Of a stretch of 64,000 nt of DNA, positions 23,897 to 35,700 are shown piece after piece. Under the pieces are notes generated by a model that was not told where the DNA came from, made no database searches, and saw only the letters and a list, made by a program, of their open reading frames with translations. The DNA is from Dastarcus helophoroides (Eukaryota > Arthropoda > Insecta > Coleoptera > Bothrideridae), in contig CM053327.1 of the NCBI GenBank assembly GCA_028583605.1, forward strand, positions 44,814,059-44,878,058. Direction: 5' to 3'. Position 1 is the stretch's first letter, and the number at the start of each line of letters is the position of its first letter. The translations under genes and the position numbers were made by a program.

Positions 23897-24251
23897 TGTT
23901 ACGGACTTATCGGTTCGAATTGATTATTAACACGTGAATTGAATAATACCCACTTTATTACCAAACTAAACTCGGAACACTACAACTGGATAATGAACTC
24001 ACTTATTTACTTCGAACTACTAACTCACTAATTGCACTGACTGACTATAACTAACTCGAGGGAAGGCGACCGCCTTATATAGTTTTGGCTCCCAGGTTTT
24101 AGAAAAATCCCGCAGATAAGGCTTATCGTTTGCCGAAATTTCTGGAACGCTTATCTGCCATTTGCTTTGTTATTGCGGTCGCTTTCCCCTTATCAGATCT
24201 TTCTAGAAAATTTTTTTACGTACTAAATTCTATAATTTACATTTCGCTACA
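23897..24251 (-). mobile_element. Solo LTR, copy 1
   Basis: 355 bp. Read on the minus strand it begins TGTAGCGAAATG, has TATATAA (about 24075), a TCAGTCAGTGC initiator-like site about 30 nt later, AATAAA (23954-23959), and ends CCGTAACA. TG..CA ends and near-matching 4-bp flanks (ATAC / ACAC) fit a Ty3/gypsy-type LTR. Two sisters at 50151 and 59315. No internal coding region adjoins. Confidence 0.8.
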
Positions 24252-25124
24252 ACACATTGTACAATTTCTTTGTAATTATTGTTTAAATATAGTTGAGGAA
24301 TTATGCTAAAAATTTTATTAAGCTTCGATGCAAATCCGACAGATTTTGAAAAAAATCTATTCTATTCAGAATCGCCTAAGGAAGAATTTCTTGAAAGTAA
24401 TTATCAGAAACACTACTCTAGTCCAGAATTAATTGAAAGTAGGTACATGTTACACGATACGGTTATGACACTTCTTTTAATTTCGTAAAAAATGAAAAAT
24501 CGTGTTTTATGTTTGGTACAAACATTATCGATACCTTCACCATGAAAGCGTTACTGTTACATAAAATTTCTTGCTAATGTAGGAATTTAAATTTCATAAA
24601 ATAATTTTAATTATACTGTATAACTCCTGCAATAAGAGAAAATACAATTCCTTGTTGTTTTTAAATGATATGTATAAAAAGAACATAATTTATTGATAAA
24701 ACAGCGGGGTGTTTTCATCAATTCGTTTAACTTAAGTCTGACTTTGTTATTTAGACCATGATACGTGGAGTAATATAATGAAGTACTTTGCGGTTTAACG
24801 GATCAGCGCTACAGATGTAATCGTCCTATAAAATGTTGTATTAGACATTTTTATACGTCACGACTGTAATTATTCAAGCTTAATTTTAAAGTTTATGAAA
24901 TAACGTCCTAACGCTGCTAAAAACAATGAGTTGTAATTATCTCATACGATTTAACCAAAAAAAAAGTTGCTTCTTGCTTCCTCGATGTCAAAATGGTTTA
25001 AAGGGGGCCACCGTTTACTTATTGGAGTGGCATTTCTTATGCAGAAACATTGGGTCTTTCAGAAAACGTCGTGGATTTTCCAACAATCATCTTCAGAAAT
25101 ATACCGATGGTAGTTTGGCTATTC
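24252..25124. other. Unassigned region, possible decayed coding pieces
   Basis: 24303-24488 (+) is open for 61 codons with protein-like composition (NPTDFEKNLFYSESPKEEFL), preceded by AATATAG (possible acceptor) and containing AGTAG|GTACAT (possible donor). It could be an exon of an unrecognised gene or chance. From about 24950 the sequence may be the upstream part of the LINE interrupted at 25133, ending in codons for LAIRLI. Confidence 0.2.
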
Positions 25125-25132
25125 GCCTAATT

Positions 25133-28100
25133 CAGGGGTCGGCCAACTTTTGGAAGAGCCAGCCGCAATAAAAAAATTGATTTCGTGAATTCCAAAGAGC
25201 CACAAATTATTATTTCTAATTTTACATTTTATTTCAAATTTAAATCAGATAAATAAGACAAAATAAAGGCAGAAAGAGACCCCTCTGGCTTATGTAGTCA
25301 AACGAAAATATATTCAGCCAAGAAGACATTCTATTTCTCAAATTTTAAAACTTTCCTTCAAAATGTGCCTTTTTTTTCTGGCAATTTAGACTTTGTTAAC
25401 CTTTTTCTATATTAGTTTTTTTACTAATATCTATTTTGTTCCTAAAATTAGATTTTTACCCCAAATCTTGTTTTCTTTTCAAAATTTGACACTTTGTAAA
25501 TTTATTTTTCTAATTCGAATTCAACTTACTGGAAGATTCGACTTCTTTCTCAAAAATTCATCTTATGTCGATTCTTTAATAGAATAAAGTAAAAATTTGA
25601 AGTAATTCGAAATAGAAAGTAAAATAGTTTTTGAAGGTTTCAGCTTTTTTTTTTCAAAGATTTCTTTGTTGAAATTTAGATCTATACTCAAATTTTACTT
25701 TTTTCCAAAATTACATTTTTTCAACTTTGTTCTAAATTACGGCTTTATTCTAGAACTTCCTTCTTCATTTTAAAATTTGTTCTTTTATCAAATTTCGGCA
25801 TTTTTCCCAAAGTTGACTTTAACTAAACATTTAAACTTTTATTTTCTACAAATTTGACCTTGTTTCGCAAAATTTGTTTTTTTTTCCAAATTTGAACTTT
25901 TAAAATTTTTATATTCTGTTTAAAATTCGCCCTTTTATCAAATTTGGCGATTTTGCCCAAATATTGACTTTTATTATATATTTGAACTTTCGACTTTTAA
26001 AATTCGACATTTTATTGTTTGTACAACCTGCAATTTTTTCGACGAAATTTAGCTATATATTTTCAAAATGTTTGACTTATTCTCAAAATTTGACTATCTC
26101 TGGGAAATTTTGACCTTCAACACTTCAACACTTTTCTCGAAATTTTTATATCCTTTTTAAAATTCGCCTTTTTCCCAAATTTGGCAATTTTGCCCAAATA
26201 TTAACTTTTACTAAACATTTGAACTTTTATTTATTTTCTACAAATTTGAACTTTGATTTTTTTCGAAATTTCGACTTTTAAAATTCAACATTTTATTGTT
26301 TCTGCAAGCTGCGAGTTTTTCTACGAAATTCGTCAATTTTCAAAATGTTTGACTTGATCTCAATTTTTTTTAATTTGACCTTTCTTTAAAGTTGAACATT
26401 TTTCTCGAATCTGGAAGTGGTATCAACATTGACTTTTCTTTCGAAAGTATTTTACCAATTCTATCAAAATTCGAATTTAACTGAATATTTGCAGTTTTTT
26501 TTAATTCGTCTTGTTTTCGAAATTTCAAATTTATTCTCAAAATTTAACTTTCTCTGGAACAATCAAATTTGCTATTTTCTTTTTCTCTGAAAAATTTAGT
26601 TATATATTTTCAAAATGTTTGACTTATTCTCAAAATTTGACTATTTCTGGGAAATTTTGACCTTCAACACTTCAACACTTTTCTGGAAATTTTTAAATTC
26701 ATTTTAAAATTCGTCCTTTTCCCAAATTTGGCAATTTTGCCCAAATATTAACTTTTACTAAACATTGAAACTTTTATTTATTTTCTACAAATTTGAACTT
26801 GTTTCGCAAAATTTGATTTTTTTCGAAATTTCGACTTTTAAAATTCAACATTTTATTGTTTCTGCAAGCTGCGAGTTTTTCTACGAAATTCGTCAATTTT
26901 CAAAATGTTTGACTTGATCTCAAAATTGGTTTTTTCTTAACTTGACCTTTTTTAAAAGTTGAACATTTTTCTCGAATTTGGAAGTAGTATCAATATTGAT
27001 ATTTTTTTCGAAATTATTTTACCAATTCTATCAAAATTCGAATTTATATGAACATTTGTAGTTTTTTTTTAATTCGTCTTGTCGAAATTTCAAATTTATT
27101 ATTCTCAAAATTTAACTTTGTCTGGAATAATCAAATTTGTTATTTTCTTTTTCTCTGAAAAATTTAGCTATATATTTTCAAAATGTTTGACTTATTCTCA
27201 AAATTTGACTATCTCTGGGAAATTTTGACCTTCAACACTTCAACACTTTTCTCGAAATTTTTATATTCTTTTTAAAATTCCTCCTTTTCCCAAATTTGGC
27301 AATTTTGCCCAAATATTAACTTTTACTAAATATTTAAACTTTTATTTATTTTTCTACAAATTTGGACTTGTTTTACACAATTTGATTTTTTTCGAAATTT
27401 CGACTTAAAATTCAACATTTTATTGTATCTGCAAGCTGCGAGTTTTTCAGCGAAATTCGTCAATTTTCAGAATGTTTGACTTTATCTAAAAATTTGATTT
27501 TCTTTTTAAAATTTGACCTTCTCTGGGAAATTTTGACCTTTTTATTAAGTTCGATACTTTTCTCGAAACTGAAAGTTTTGTCCATATTCCTTTTTGTTTC
27601 GAAATTATTTTAACAATTTTCTCAAAATTCAAATTTTTCTGAAAATTGGAAGTTTTTTTTATTCGAATTGTTCTCGAAATTTCAAATTTATTCTCAAAAT
27701 TTAACTTTTTTTGGAAAATTGCAAATTGTTTATTTTCTTTTTATCTGAAAAACTTTGACTTTTTAAAAGTTCGACATTTTTTTTAAGCTTTGAGTTTTTT
27801 ACAATCTTTTTTATCGAAATTTTACAATTTTTCACAATATTCAAATTTGTCTAAAAGTTCTGGAAAAATTGTCGAGATCCAACATTTTTTTTTCTAAAAT
27901 TTTGCTTTTTTGGGGAATTTTCGATCAATTCAACAAGATGAATTGATCAAAAATTCCCCAAAGAAGTAAAATTTTAGAAATCACATTTTTTTAAGATTCA
28001 GATTTTTCCGGAAATATCAACTTCTATTTCGAACGAAATTCATTTTTAAATTTCAAAATTTGATGACTTTTTCTTAAAATTTGACTTTCTTCAGGAAATG

Positions 28101-31023
28101 TTGACCTTTTTTTAAAGTTTAACCCTTCTCGAAAGTGGAAGTTTTATCAACATTCTCTTTCCTTTCGAAATTATTTTACCAATTTTCTCAAAATTCGATT
28201 TATCTGAAAATTTGGAGTTTTTTTAATTCGTCTTGTTTTCGAAATTTTCTCTGGAAAATTGCAAATTGTTATTGAAATTTGGAACTCTTCTTAAAATGTT
28301 GACTTTTTCCTTGAAATTGTTCCTAAAATTTGATTTTTTTTAACTTCTCTGAAAAAGTTCGACTTTTTAAAGTCCGACACTATTTTAAGCTTCCAGTTTA
28401 TTTTTAGAATATCTCTTTCATCAAAAATTTAAAGCTTTTTAAATTTGTTTTGGGTTTTTTTCCGAAATTGTGCCCTAATTTGAGAACCTTGGGCACATTT
28501 TTTTTAAAATCATTTTTCCCAATTTTATTTCGAAATTTCTTCCTTTTGCTCAAAATTCGGCTTTTTCTGAAAAATTCTGACCTTTTTTAAAAGTTAAAAA
28601 CTTTTTTCGAAAGTTTCTTGAAAATTTCCTTCTATTTTACAAATGTTCTCAAAATTTCGTCTTGTTTTCGAAATTTGCTCTGGAAAATTGCAAATTGTTA
28701 TTGAAATTTGGAACTCTTCTTAAAATGTTGACTTTTTCCTTGAAATTGTTCCTAAAATTTGATTTTTTTTAACTTCTCTGAAAAAGTTCGACTTTTTAAA
28801 GTCCGACACTTTTTTAAGCTTCCAGTTTATTTTTAGAATATCTCTTTCATCAAAAATTTAAAGTTTTTTAAATTTGTTTTGGGTTTTAATCTATTGTCGA
28901 AATTCGACGTTTTTTTTCCGAAATTGTGCCCTAATTTGAGAACCTTGGGAAAATTGTCAATTTTTTGTCGAAATTTCGAACTTTTCTTAGCATTTTGACT
29001 TTTTTCTTGCAATTTTTCCTAAAATTTGACTTTTTTCTTCTTCTCTGAAAAACTTTGACTTTTTTTAAATTTCAACAATTTTTTCTAAGCTTTCATCAAA
29101 TTATTCTTACAATTTTTCTTTCCGAAATTTTGCAATTTTTCAAAAAATTCAAAATTGTCTAAAAAAATTGAGGTTTTTGAATTTGTTTTGGATTTAAATC
29201 TATTGTTAAAATTCGACGCTTTTTTTCTAAATTTTTTCCTTAGTTAGGAACCTTCCATAAATCTATTTTTTCAAATTTTTTCTCTTTTTCTCCAAATTTT
29301 CTTGGATTTTATGACGTTTGTTTTAATTTTATTTTTTTTGAGAATTTTTGACAAATTCATTTTTTTCGAAATCTCTTTTCTTCAAAATTCGGGTTTTTGT
29401 GATAATTTCAACTTTTATTTCGAACTAAATTCATCTATTTTCAAATCTCAAGATTTGATTTTTTTCTTAAAACTTGACTTTAATTGGTAATTTTGACTTG
29501 TTGAAATTATTTTACCAATTTTTTCAGTATTCGATATATCTGAAAATTAGGAGTTTTTTTTAATTCGTCTTGTTCTCGAATTTTCAATCTATTCTCAAAA
29601 TTTAATTTTCTTTGGAAAATAATTAGGTTCTTCTTTTCTGAACAACTTGGACTTCCGAAAAGTTCGACAATTTTTTCTAAGCTTTTAATTTTTTATAATT
29701 TCTCTTGTCGAAATTTTACAATTTTTCACAAAATTTAAATTTGTCGAAACATTTCAGGTTTTTAATTTTTTCTACGAATTTCAATCTGTTATTAAAATTC
29801 GAAGTCATTTTCTAAAATTTTGCTTTCTTGAGAATTTTTGACGAGTTCAGATTTTTTTCGAAATCTCTTTTTTAAAATTAAGCGATTTCTGGAAATTTCA
29901 ACTTTTATTTCGATCTAAATGCACCTATTTTTAAATATCAAAATGTTTTTTCTTAAAATTTGACTTTCTGTGGGAAATTTTGACCTTTTAAAATTCAATA
30001 TTTTTCCCGAAACTTGACATTCTCTTTTCTTTCGAAATTATTTTACCAATTTTCTCTAAATTAGAATTCGTCAGAAGAGTTGTATTTTTTTAATCATTTT
30101 GTTCTCGTAGTTTTAAGTCTCTTCTCAAAATTTAAATTTTTTTATACAATTGCAAATTTTTAGTCCAAAGTTCAAGCTTTTCTTAAACTTTTGACTTTTT
30201 TATTGACATTTTTCCTAAAATGTAATCTTTATCTTCTTCTCTGAAAATCTTCCACTTTTTTAAAGTTCGAAAACTTTTTTAAGCTTCCAGTTTATTTTTA
30301 CAATTTCTCTTTTTAATATTTACAATTTCACAAAAAATTTAAATTTGTCTAAAACTTTCAGGTTTGTAAATTGTTCTTGGTTTTAATCTATTGCCGAAAT
30401 TCGAGGTTTTTTTTTTCTAAAATTTTACCTTTTTTTGAGAACTTTTGGTAAAATATATATCTTTTTTTTTTCAATTTCAATTCAATTTTTTTTCAATTTT
30501 TTCGAAATCTGTTCTTTTTGTTCAATTTTTTGGAAGTCTCTTTTTCCCATTTTTTTCGAAATCTCTTCCATTCTCAAAATTCGGCTTTTTCTGGAAATTT
30601 TAGTTTTTATTTCGATCTGTGATATTTGCTGTTGTTGTAAATTTAGTTTTTTTCTCACAAAACTTTTTTTCACAAAATTTCATGAGAAAAATATTTTTTT
30701 TTGGAAATTTCGACTTCCCAAATTGGTCTTTTATTAGAAATTTCAAATTTCATGTGCTTTTTCAAAATGTTAATATAAATTAATCAAAAAAAAATTTCGG
30801 AAAAATACTTCTTGAAATCTAACTTCTTTATCAAAATTTATGTAAAACGTGAATATTCCTGGAAAAGTATTTTTGGAAATTTCGACTTCTGTAGGTCACT
30901 TTGTTTAATGAGTACTCATTTTCTGTGTGTCTGCATTCTAGCTTTTATTTTTTTTTTTTTTAGAGGAATGAATTGAAAGGGCCGCAATCGTCTTTTAAAA
31001 GAGCCGCGGTTTGCCGATCCCTG
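25133..31023. mobile_element. 5.9-kb non-autonomous hAT-like element filled with satellite-like DNA
   Basis: Left end CAGGGGTCGGCCAACTTTTG with AGAGCCAGCCGCAATAAAA; right end AAGAGCCGCGGTTTGCCGAT then CCCTG. Flanks GCCTAATT (25125-25132) and ACCTAATT (31024-31031) agree at 7 of 8 bases, as for a hAT target duplication. The interior is a degenerate array of TTTTCGAAATTT-type blocks with higher-order duplications: AGCTATATATTTTCAAAATG recurs near 26052, 26599 and 27166, and 28240-28480 repeats at 28676-28900. No transposase. Inserted in a LINE reverse transcriptase relic. Confidence 0.8.
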
Positions 31024-31441
31024 ACCTAATTGACGATGAGAGTTTGACCGATTCTCTTGAAACCCTAGAGCACAGGCGGATGGTTGGTGACTCTTTTTTA
31101 CAAGAACTACCATGGAAGATGCTCGCAGGAACCAATAGGATTGATCCCCCCAATGGTAAGAGTCTTGAAACATACAAGACAGTCGGAGACAGCAAATTCC
31201 TGTGCGGTCCAGCTTGACCAGAGACTAAGCTTGACACAGTGAGGACTTCTGTCTACGGAGACTCTTTCTTCTATAGAACTTCCAAGCTATGGAACGCGTT
31301 ACCGAAATGAACTTTCCACAAAAATTACAACCCATCTTTGTTTAAGAAGGCGGTTTATCGTCATCTATCCTTGTTTTCGCATCCTACTCGCTTTGAAGGC
31401 ATAATGGGATTATCCTTTGCGAGTGGATTACACTTTAAAAA
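31024..31441 (+). pseudogene. Decayed LINE reverse transcriptase C-terminus and 3' end
   Basis: The translation shows the typical non-LTR retrotransposon ending: DDESLTDSLETLEHRR, then (after a frameshift near 31095) FYKNYHGRCSQEP, then DSFFYRTSKLWNALPK, a stop, and NYNPSLFKKAVYRHLS. It ends in an A-rich tail after TTTGCGAGTGGATTA. The preceding codons RLI lie left of the hAT element at about 25124-25132, so one LINE was split by the hAT insertion. A sister 3' end is at 58925-59160. Broken by frameshift and stop; not functional. Confidence 0.8.
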
Positions 31442-31474
31442 AAACGCATACGAGCAACTGTTATTGTGTCAATC

Positions 31475-31560
31475 TTTCTTGGTACCAGCAAATTTTTGAA
31501 GATAACCAAGGACAGGCCGTTCACAATTGTCAGACCGTTCCACCCGTTTATCGTGGTTCC
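31475..31560. repeat. Family A foldback remnant
   Basis: AGATAACCAAGGACAGGCCG and CAGACCGTTCCACC are the outer end of foldback family A, here truncated. Confidence 0.5.
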
Positions 31561-31865
31561 ACCTAAAAAAAATCATTGTTACCCCTCTCCTTAACGGAAG
31601 TCCTCGCTACGCCGGTGACTAGTAGCGAAATAAGGTTTTTATTGGGCAGTAAGCAGAGTCCTAGTTGGATAATATTTATTGCACCACAAATTGTATAGCC
31701 AATTTTCAACATTTAACACTGAATAGTAACATTTATAGCTTATCATCTAATAAATATGAATAATAGAATATATTTTCTATAATCTTAACATGCAATTAAA
31801 TCTACATCCTAAACCAGGTACCACTCTTACGGCCCTGACGTTTAGTATAATACTGTTTCGGCAAC

Positions 31866-32539
31866 ATGCGCTCAGCATTATTGCCCATTGTTGTTCGGAC
31901 CCTTACCAGCTTTAAAACGAAAATATTGGTCACAGGTATATTTTTTATTATTTTTCTTTTTGCAGATTATTGTCTCATTCACAAGAACGTTCGAAGAGCG
32001 ACGATTCTCTCGAAGTTAGAGACTTTAAGTACGTCCAACGTGGAGGAAATTGTCATATAATTCCACGATGGCGACGACATATTTTTGGCAAAACACAGAA
32101 AAAAGCATTAACACAAAGGTCCCCTTACTGTTTTAGGGTTTCCTTCTCTACAGCACACCAGGCTCTTGCCCAAAATGATGTTTTGATTGGCTCAGCAATT
32201 CTCTTATAAGTTTTTTTTCGAATAGTTCAGCCGTTAATTGCTAGATTACACAGATTAGATTCCTATAGTGTAAGATTATAATTAATAGCATAGACACTGA
32301 TGTGATTACATATTTTGCTATGGCAATCATTTTATGGGATGAGAGTGTTTTTAAGAGATGAAATATCCAGCCGATTACAAATCGAAAGAAATGGGCATCT
32401 TATTGCTTCGCTTCCTGTGGTTTTTGGAACGGATTATGTGCAGCCATTCACAATAATCCATGGCGAAGACCCTTTGTATTGTTTTAATTTTGAATTTCGA
32501 ATTTTCCTGTTACACTCTCATCTGATAATGTCATTGTAG
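31866..32539 (+). pseudogene. Fragmentary coding-like sequence, possibly a decayed inward-rectifier K+ channel
   Basis: Two open pieces lie in one direction. 31970-32209 contains FKYVQRGGNCHIIPRWRR, faintly like the N-terminal K-x-V-x-+-x-G-x-C-N motif of Kir channels. 32315-32539 contains VFLRDEISSRLQIERNGHLI and QPFTIIHGEDPLY, which resembles the cytoplasmic Kir segment with its P-x-T-I-x-H-x-I-D-x-x-S-P-L-Y motif. Membrane segments and the GYG filter are absent, and stops separate the pieces. A splice-competent TTTTTGCAG lies before the first piece. The likeness is weak; it may be an unrelated gene relic. Confidence 0.2.
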
Positions 32540-32666
32540 CGCCTTATGCCGTAACAATAACAAAATTTTAACACAAAACTAAATAACTCGCAACTAAATA
32601 GACGTCCAATTCATACGCTCTTAGAGCGCGTTACAATTCCATGTTCCCGATGCAGTTTACTTTTTT

Positions 32667-32672
32667 TTTATT
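32667..32672 (-). terminator. Polyadenylation signal AATAAA of Vmat
   Basis: AATAAA on the minus strand, 69 nt downstream of the Vmat stop codon; it would give a very short 3' UTR. Confidence 0.5.
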
Positions 32673-32740
32673 TGGAACATTAATAAACATTTGACTTTAC
32701 AAACTTGAGTGAATTAACAATTCCATATCTTCTGGTGCGT

Positions 32741-35700
32741 TTATTCCTCTTCCTCTTCGTTCTGATATGTCACATATCGTACTGATGATTTGTCGCCTGT
32801 TATTAAAGACTGCAACAAAGAAACATTATGTTAAATTGCAATTAATCAGAAGGTAAAACTATGACGAATTTTTTTAAATTAACTTCGCGATTTGTTTGAG
32901 AAAACTTGGATAACTTAACCACGTCCTATCTTCTTTGGCGACTCAAATAAGACATTGAAATACAAATTTGTTTTCTGAAACCAAGAAAGATTAAAAAACA
33001 CAACAGAAGTTGCTCTAACGCGTTTCGATAGCCAAGCTATCATCTCAGACTGATAAAACGTGTTCTTTATTGGATTTCGGGAGTAAGTAAAAGAAATAAT
33101 AAATTGGTTGCCAGGAATATTAAAATTTAAAAATCTTGTGCTATTTAGTTAATATTTCCATTGAGGCTGGCAGCGAATATTTTTCAAATCGTCCACAATA
33201 CGGTTGTAAAAATACAAAGCAAGAGATAGACGATTTTAGGTCGAGACCGCAGCGAAAACCGGACTCCTATATTTTCCGCACAATCATTCTTGGGTATTAT
33301 GTCAGTTGTATTGTTAGTCTTGTCGAGGCCTTGCCTTCACTGCCCCAAATGCTTGTGAATTCATCTGTTAAATCTGTAATACATAGAAGTGAGTTTGGGC
33401 ATAACGTTTCCTCTATGAGGACACTTTTCATTAAATTTCACGCTTTTGACCATTTTATATAAATGTGGTTTCACGGTTCGTATGCATACGCAACGTCTGC
33501 GGAATCAAATTAATAAGACGCTGACTTGTTACGAATCTTCGCTAAAACGTAGACGCATTTTGCTATCATTGAGCTGTACTTACCTTTTTTTCCTCCTTAG
33601 TTGGTGGATTTTTCAAACTAAGCAGTAGTGGAGCGTAAAGGAAGTTGGTTATTGCAATACCAAATAGCATCCATTTGAAACCTATTGTTCGAACAAGTGT
33701 TCCGCTCATCGCCGGTCCTGTAAAGATCAAAGGACATTTGAATTGAACTACCTAATGAATATTTATCCTATATTTATTCGAATATATCCTAATATTTATC
33801 CTAATTTATCCTAATATTCGTTTTCAGCATTCCTTTTTAAATTCCATTATATTTCTTTATAAGTTTGCAAGTAAAATGCAACCTAGACTACAAATTCATG
33901 CAGCCCTCCAGGCGGCGTGTATAATGTAATGATATGTAGCTGAAGTACCAACAGTTGAAACACTGCCACCTAGCGAAGCGGTTGCTCTCTAGGAAATTTC
34001 CCAGAAGACCAGGATTCTAATGCACAGACCATGGTTTGAACATTTATTAGATTCGAAGTTTGGAAACCAAATACCGGTTTCGATCTTGTTAGATCTGGTC
34101 AGTTTGGTATATCCAACTCGAATGCTAACAAATGTTCCGACAAGGAAGTACTAAAGAATTTACGGACGTCAAGCGTGTGACTTCTTAGTACTAGTACCTA
34201 TTGGTCAATAGTGAAACTATGGCCATCGCCAACAATGTCGTATGCAAGTAGAATGCAACCTAGACTACAAATTCATGCAGCCCTCCAGGCGTCGATGATG
34301 CAGTAATGCGAAACCTGGTCCGGTGTTAGCAAATATTTATCGAAAACCTAGTGGAATTTTTAAATTTTGTTGCGTATTTATCGTTAATAAAGTTTAATAG
34401 TTATAAATATTAAAGAATTCCACAAAGTAAATGGTGGAAATGTCAATTATTTCTTAAATTGTAAAGTGGAAGTCTCATTGTGAACATTTTAGGAAAGAAA
34501 CTTCGTATTTACAAAGAAACAACCCCGAAATTTTGAGTCGAATATTTTAATTCAAAACTCGTCTTCACTTTAATATTTTTAGCTGAAATATTAAGTAAAA
34601 ACAAATAAAAATCTAAAGTTCAATTAAAAAAAAAAGGAACAAAATTTAAATAAACTAAATTTACTAAAGAAAAAACGTTTCAAATTTCGAACTGACCTCT
34701 AAATTTCGTCTAAGTTTAAATATTTTGAAGTCTTTTAATTGAAACAATCAGCAAATCTTCATTTTAGTAGAGAAAATAGTTAACTTTTAAGTTTTGAAAC
34801 CAAGATTTTCGGGGATCGTTGCCATATTTATATTCGAAATCTTTTTTCAAAAATTTGATGTTTTTCTCAAATTCTGGGTTGGAACTGGTGGCTTTTATTC
34901 TTTTCTAAAATCTTGACTTCAGTTTGGAGAGTTTTTAGTTTTTCTTTCGAAGCGTTTGATTTTTTCTACTAAAATTTCGATTTTTTGTGTTTTTTATTTT
35001 GATGTAAAATTTTTTTGTCACAATGATTCGATTTTTTATAAGCAAGTGGAAATTTTTATTCTTTTCGAAATCTTAACCTTTTCTCTAAAGTTCAGATGTA
35101 AAGTTACAATTTTGTTCGCCTTATATTTCCACTTAATGCCAGGATTAGAGAATACATTCAGTTTGACCAATTTGATGACAGAGAATCGCTATTTGGGAAC
35201 AACATTATTCTAGTATGATTCGTTCTTAAGATACACCGATTAGTATGATAAAAATCACTTTTCAGATGTCTCTCCCTTTGATAGCAATCACATTTTAAAT
35301 TATAGATTTACAAAGTATATCTACTTTGGTCAATTTTGAGACGCAGAATCGATATTTATTAAGCAGTTTGGTCTAAGCCTACTTATTTTTGACCTACAGT
35401 CCTTAGAATAGCCAAAATGGTCTTTGATGGACTGACTCGCTTTTCAGGTGTCTCTCCCTTTTATTGCACTTATATTTTAAATGCCAGGATTAGACGATAT
35501 ATACAGTTTGACCAACTTGATGACAGAGAATCGATATTTGGTAACAAAATTATTCTAGTATGATTCGTTCTTAAGATACACCGATTAGTATGATAAAAAT
35601 CACTTTTCAGATGTCTCTCCCTTTGATAGCAATCACATTTTGAATTATAGATTTACAAAATATATCTACTTTGGTCAATTTTGAGACGCAAAATCGATAT

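Noticed and set aside
33136..33462. 108-codon plus-strand frame in the last Vmat intron
   Set aside because: Composition is mildly protein-like, but no homology, promoter or splice context could be supported.
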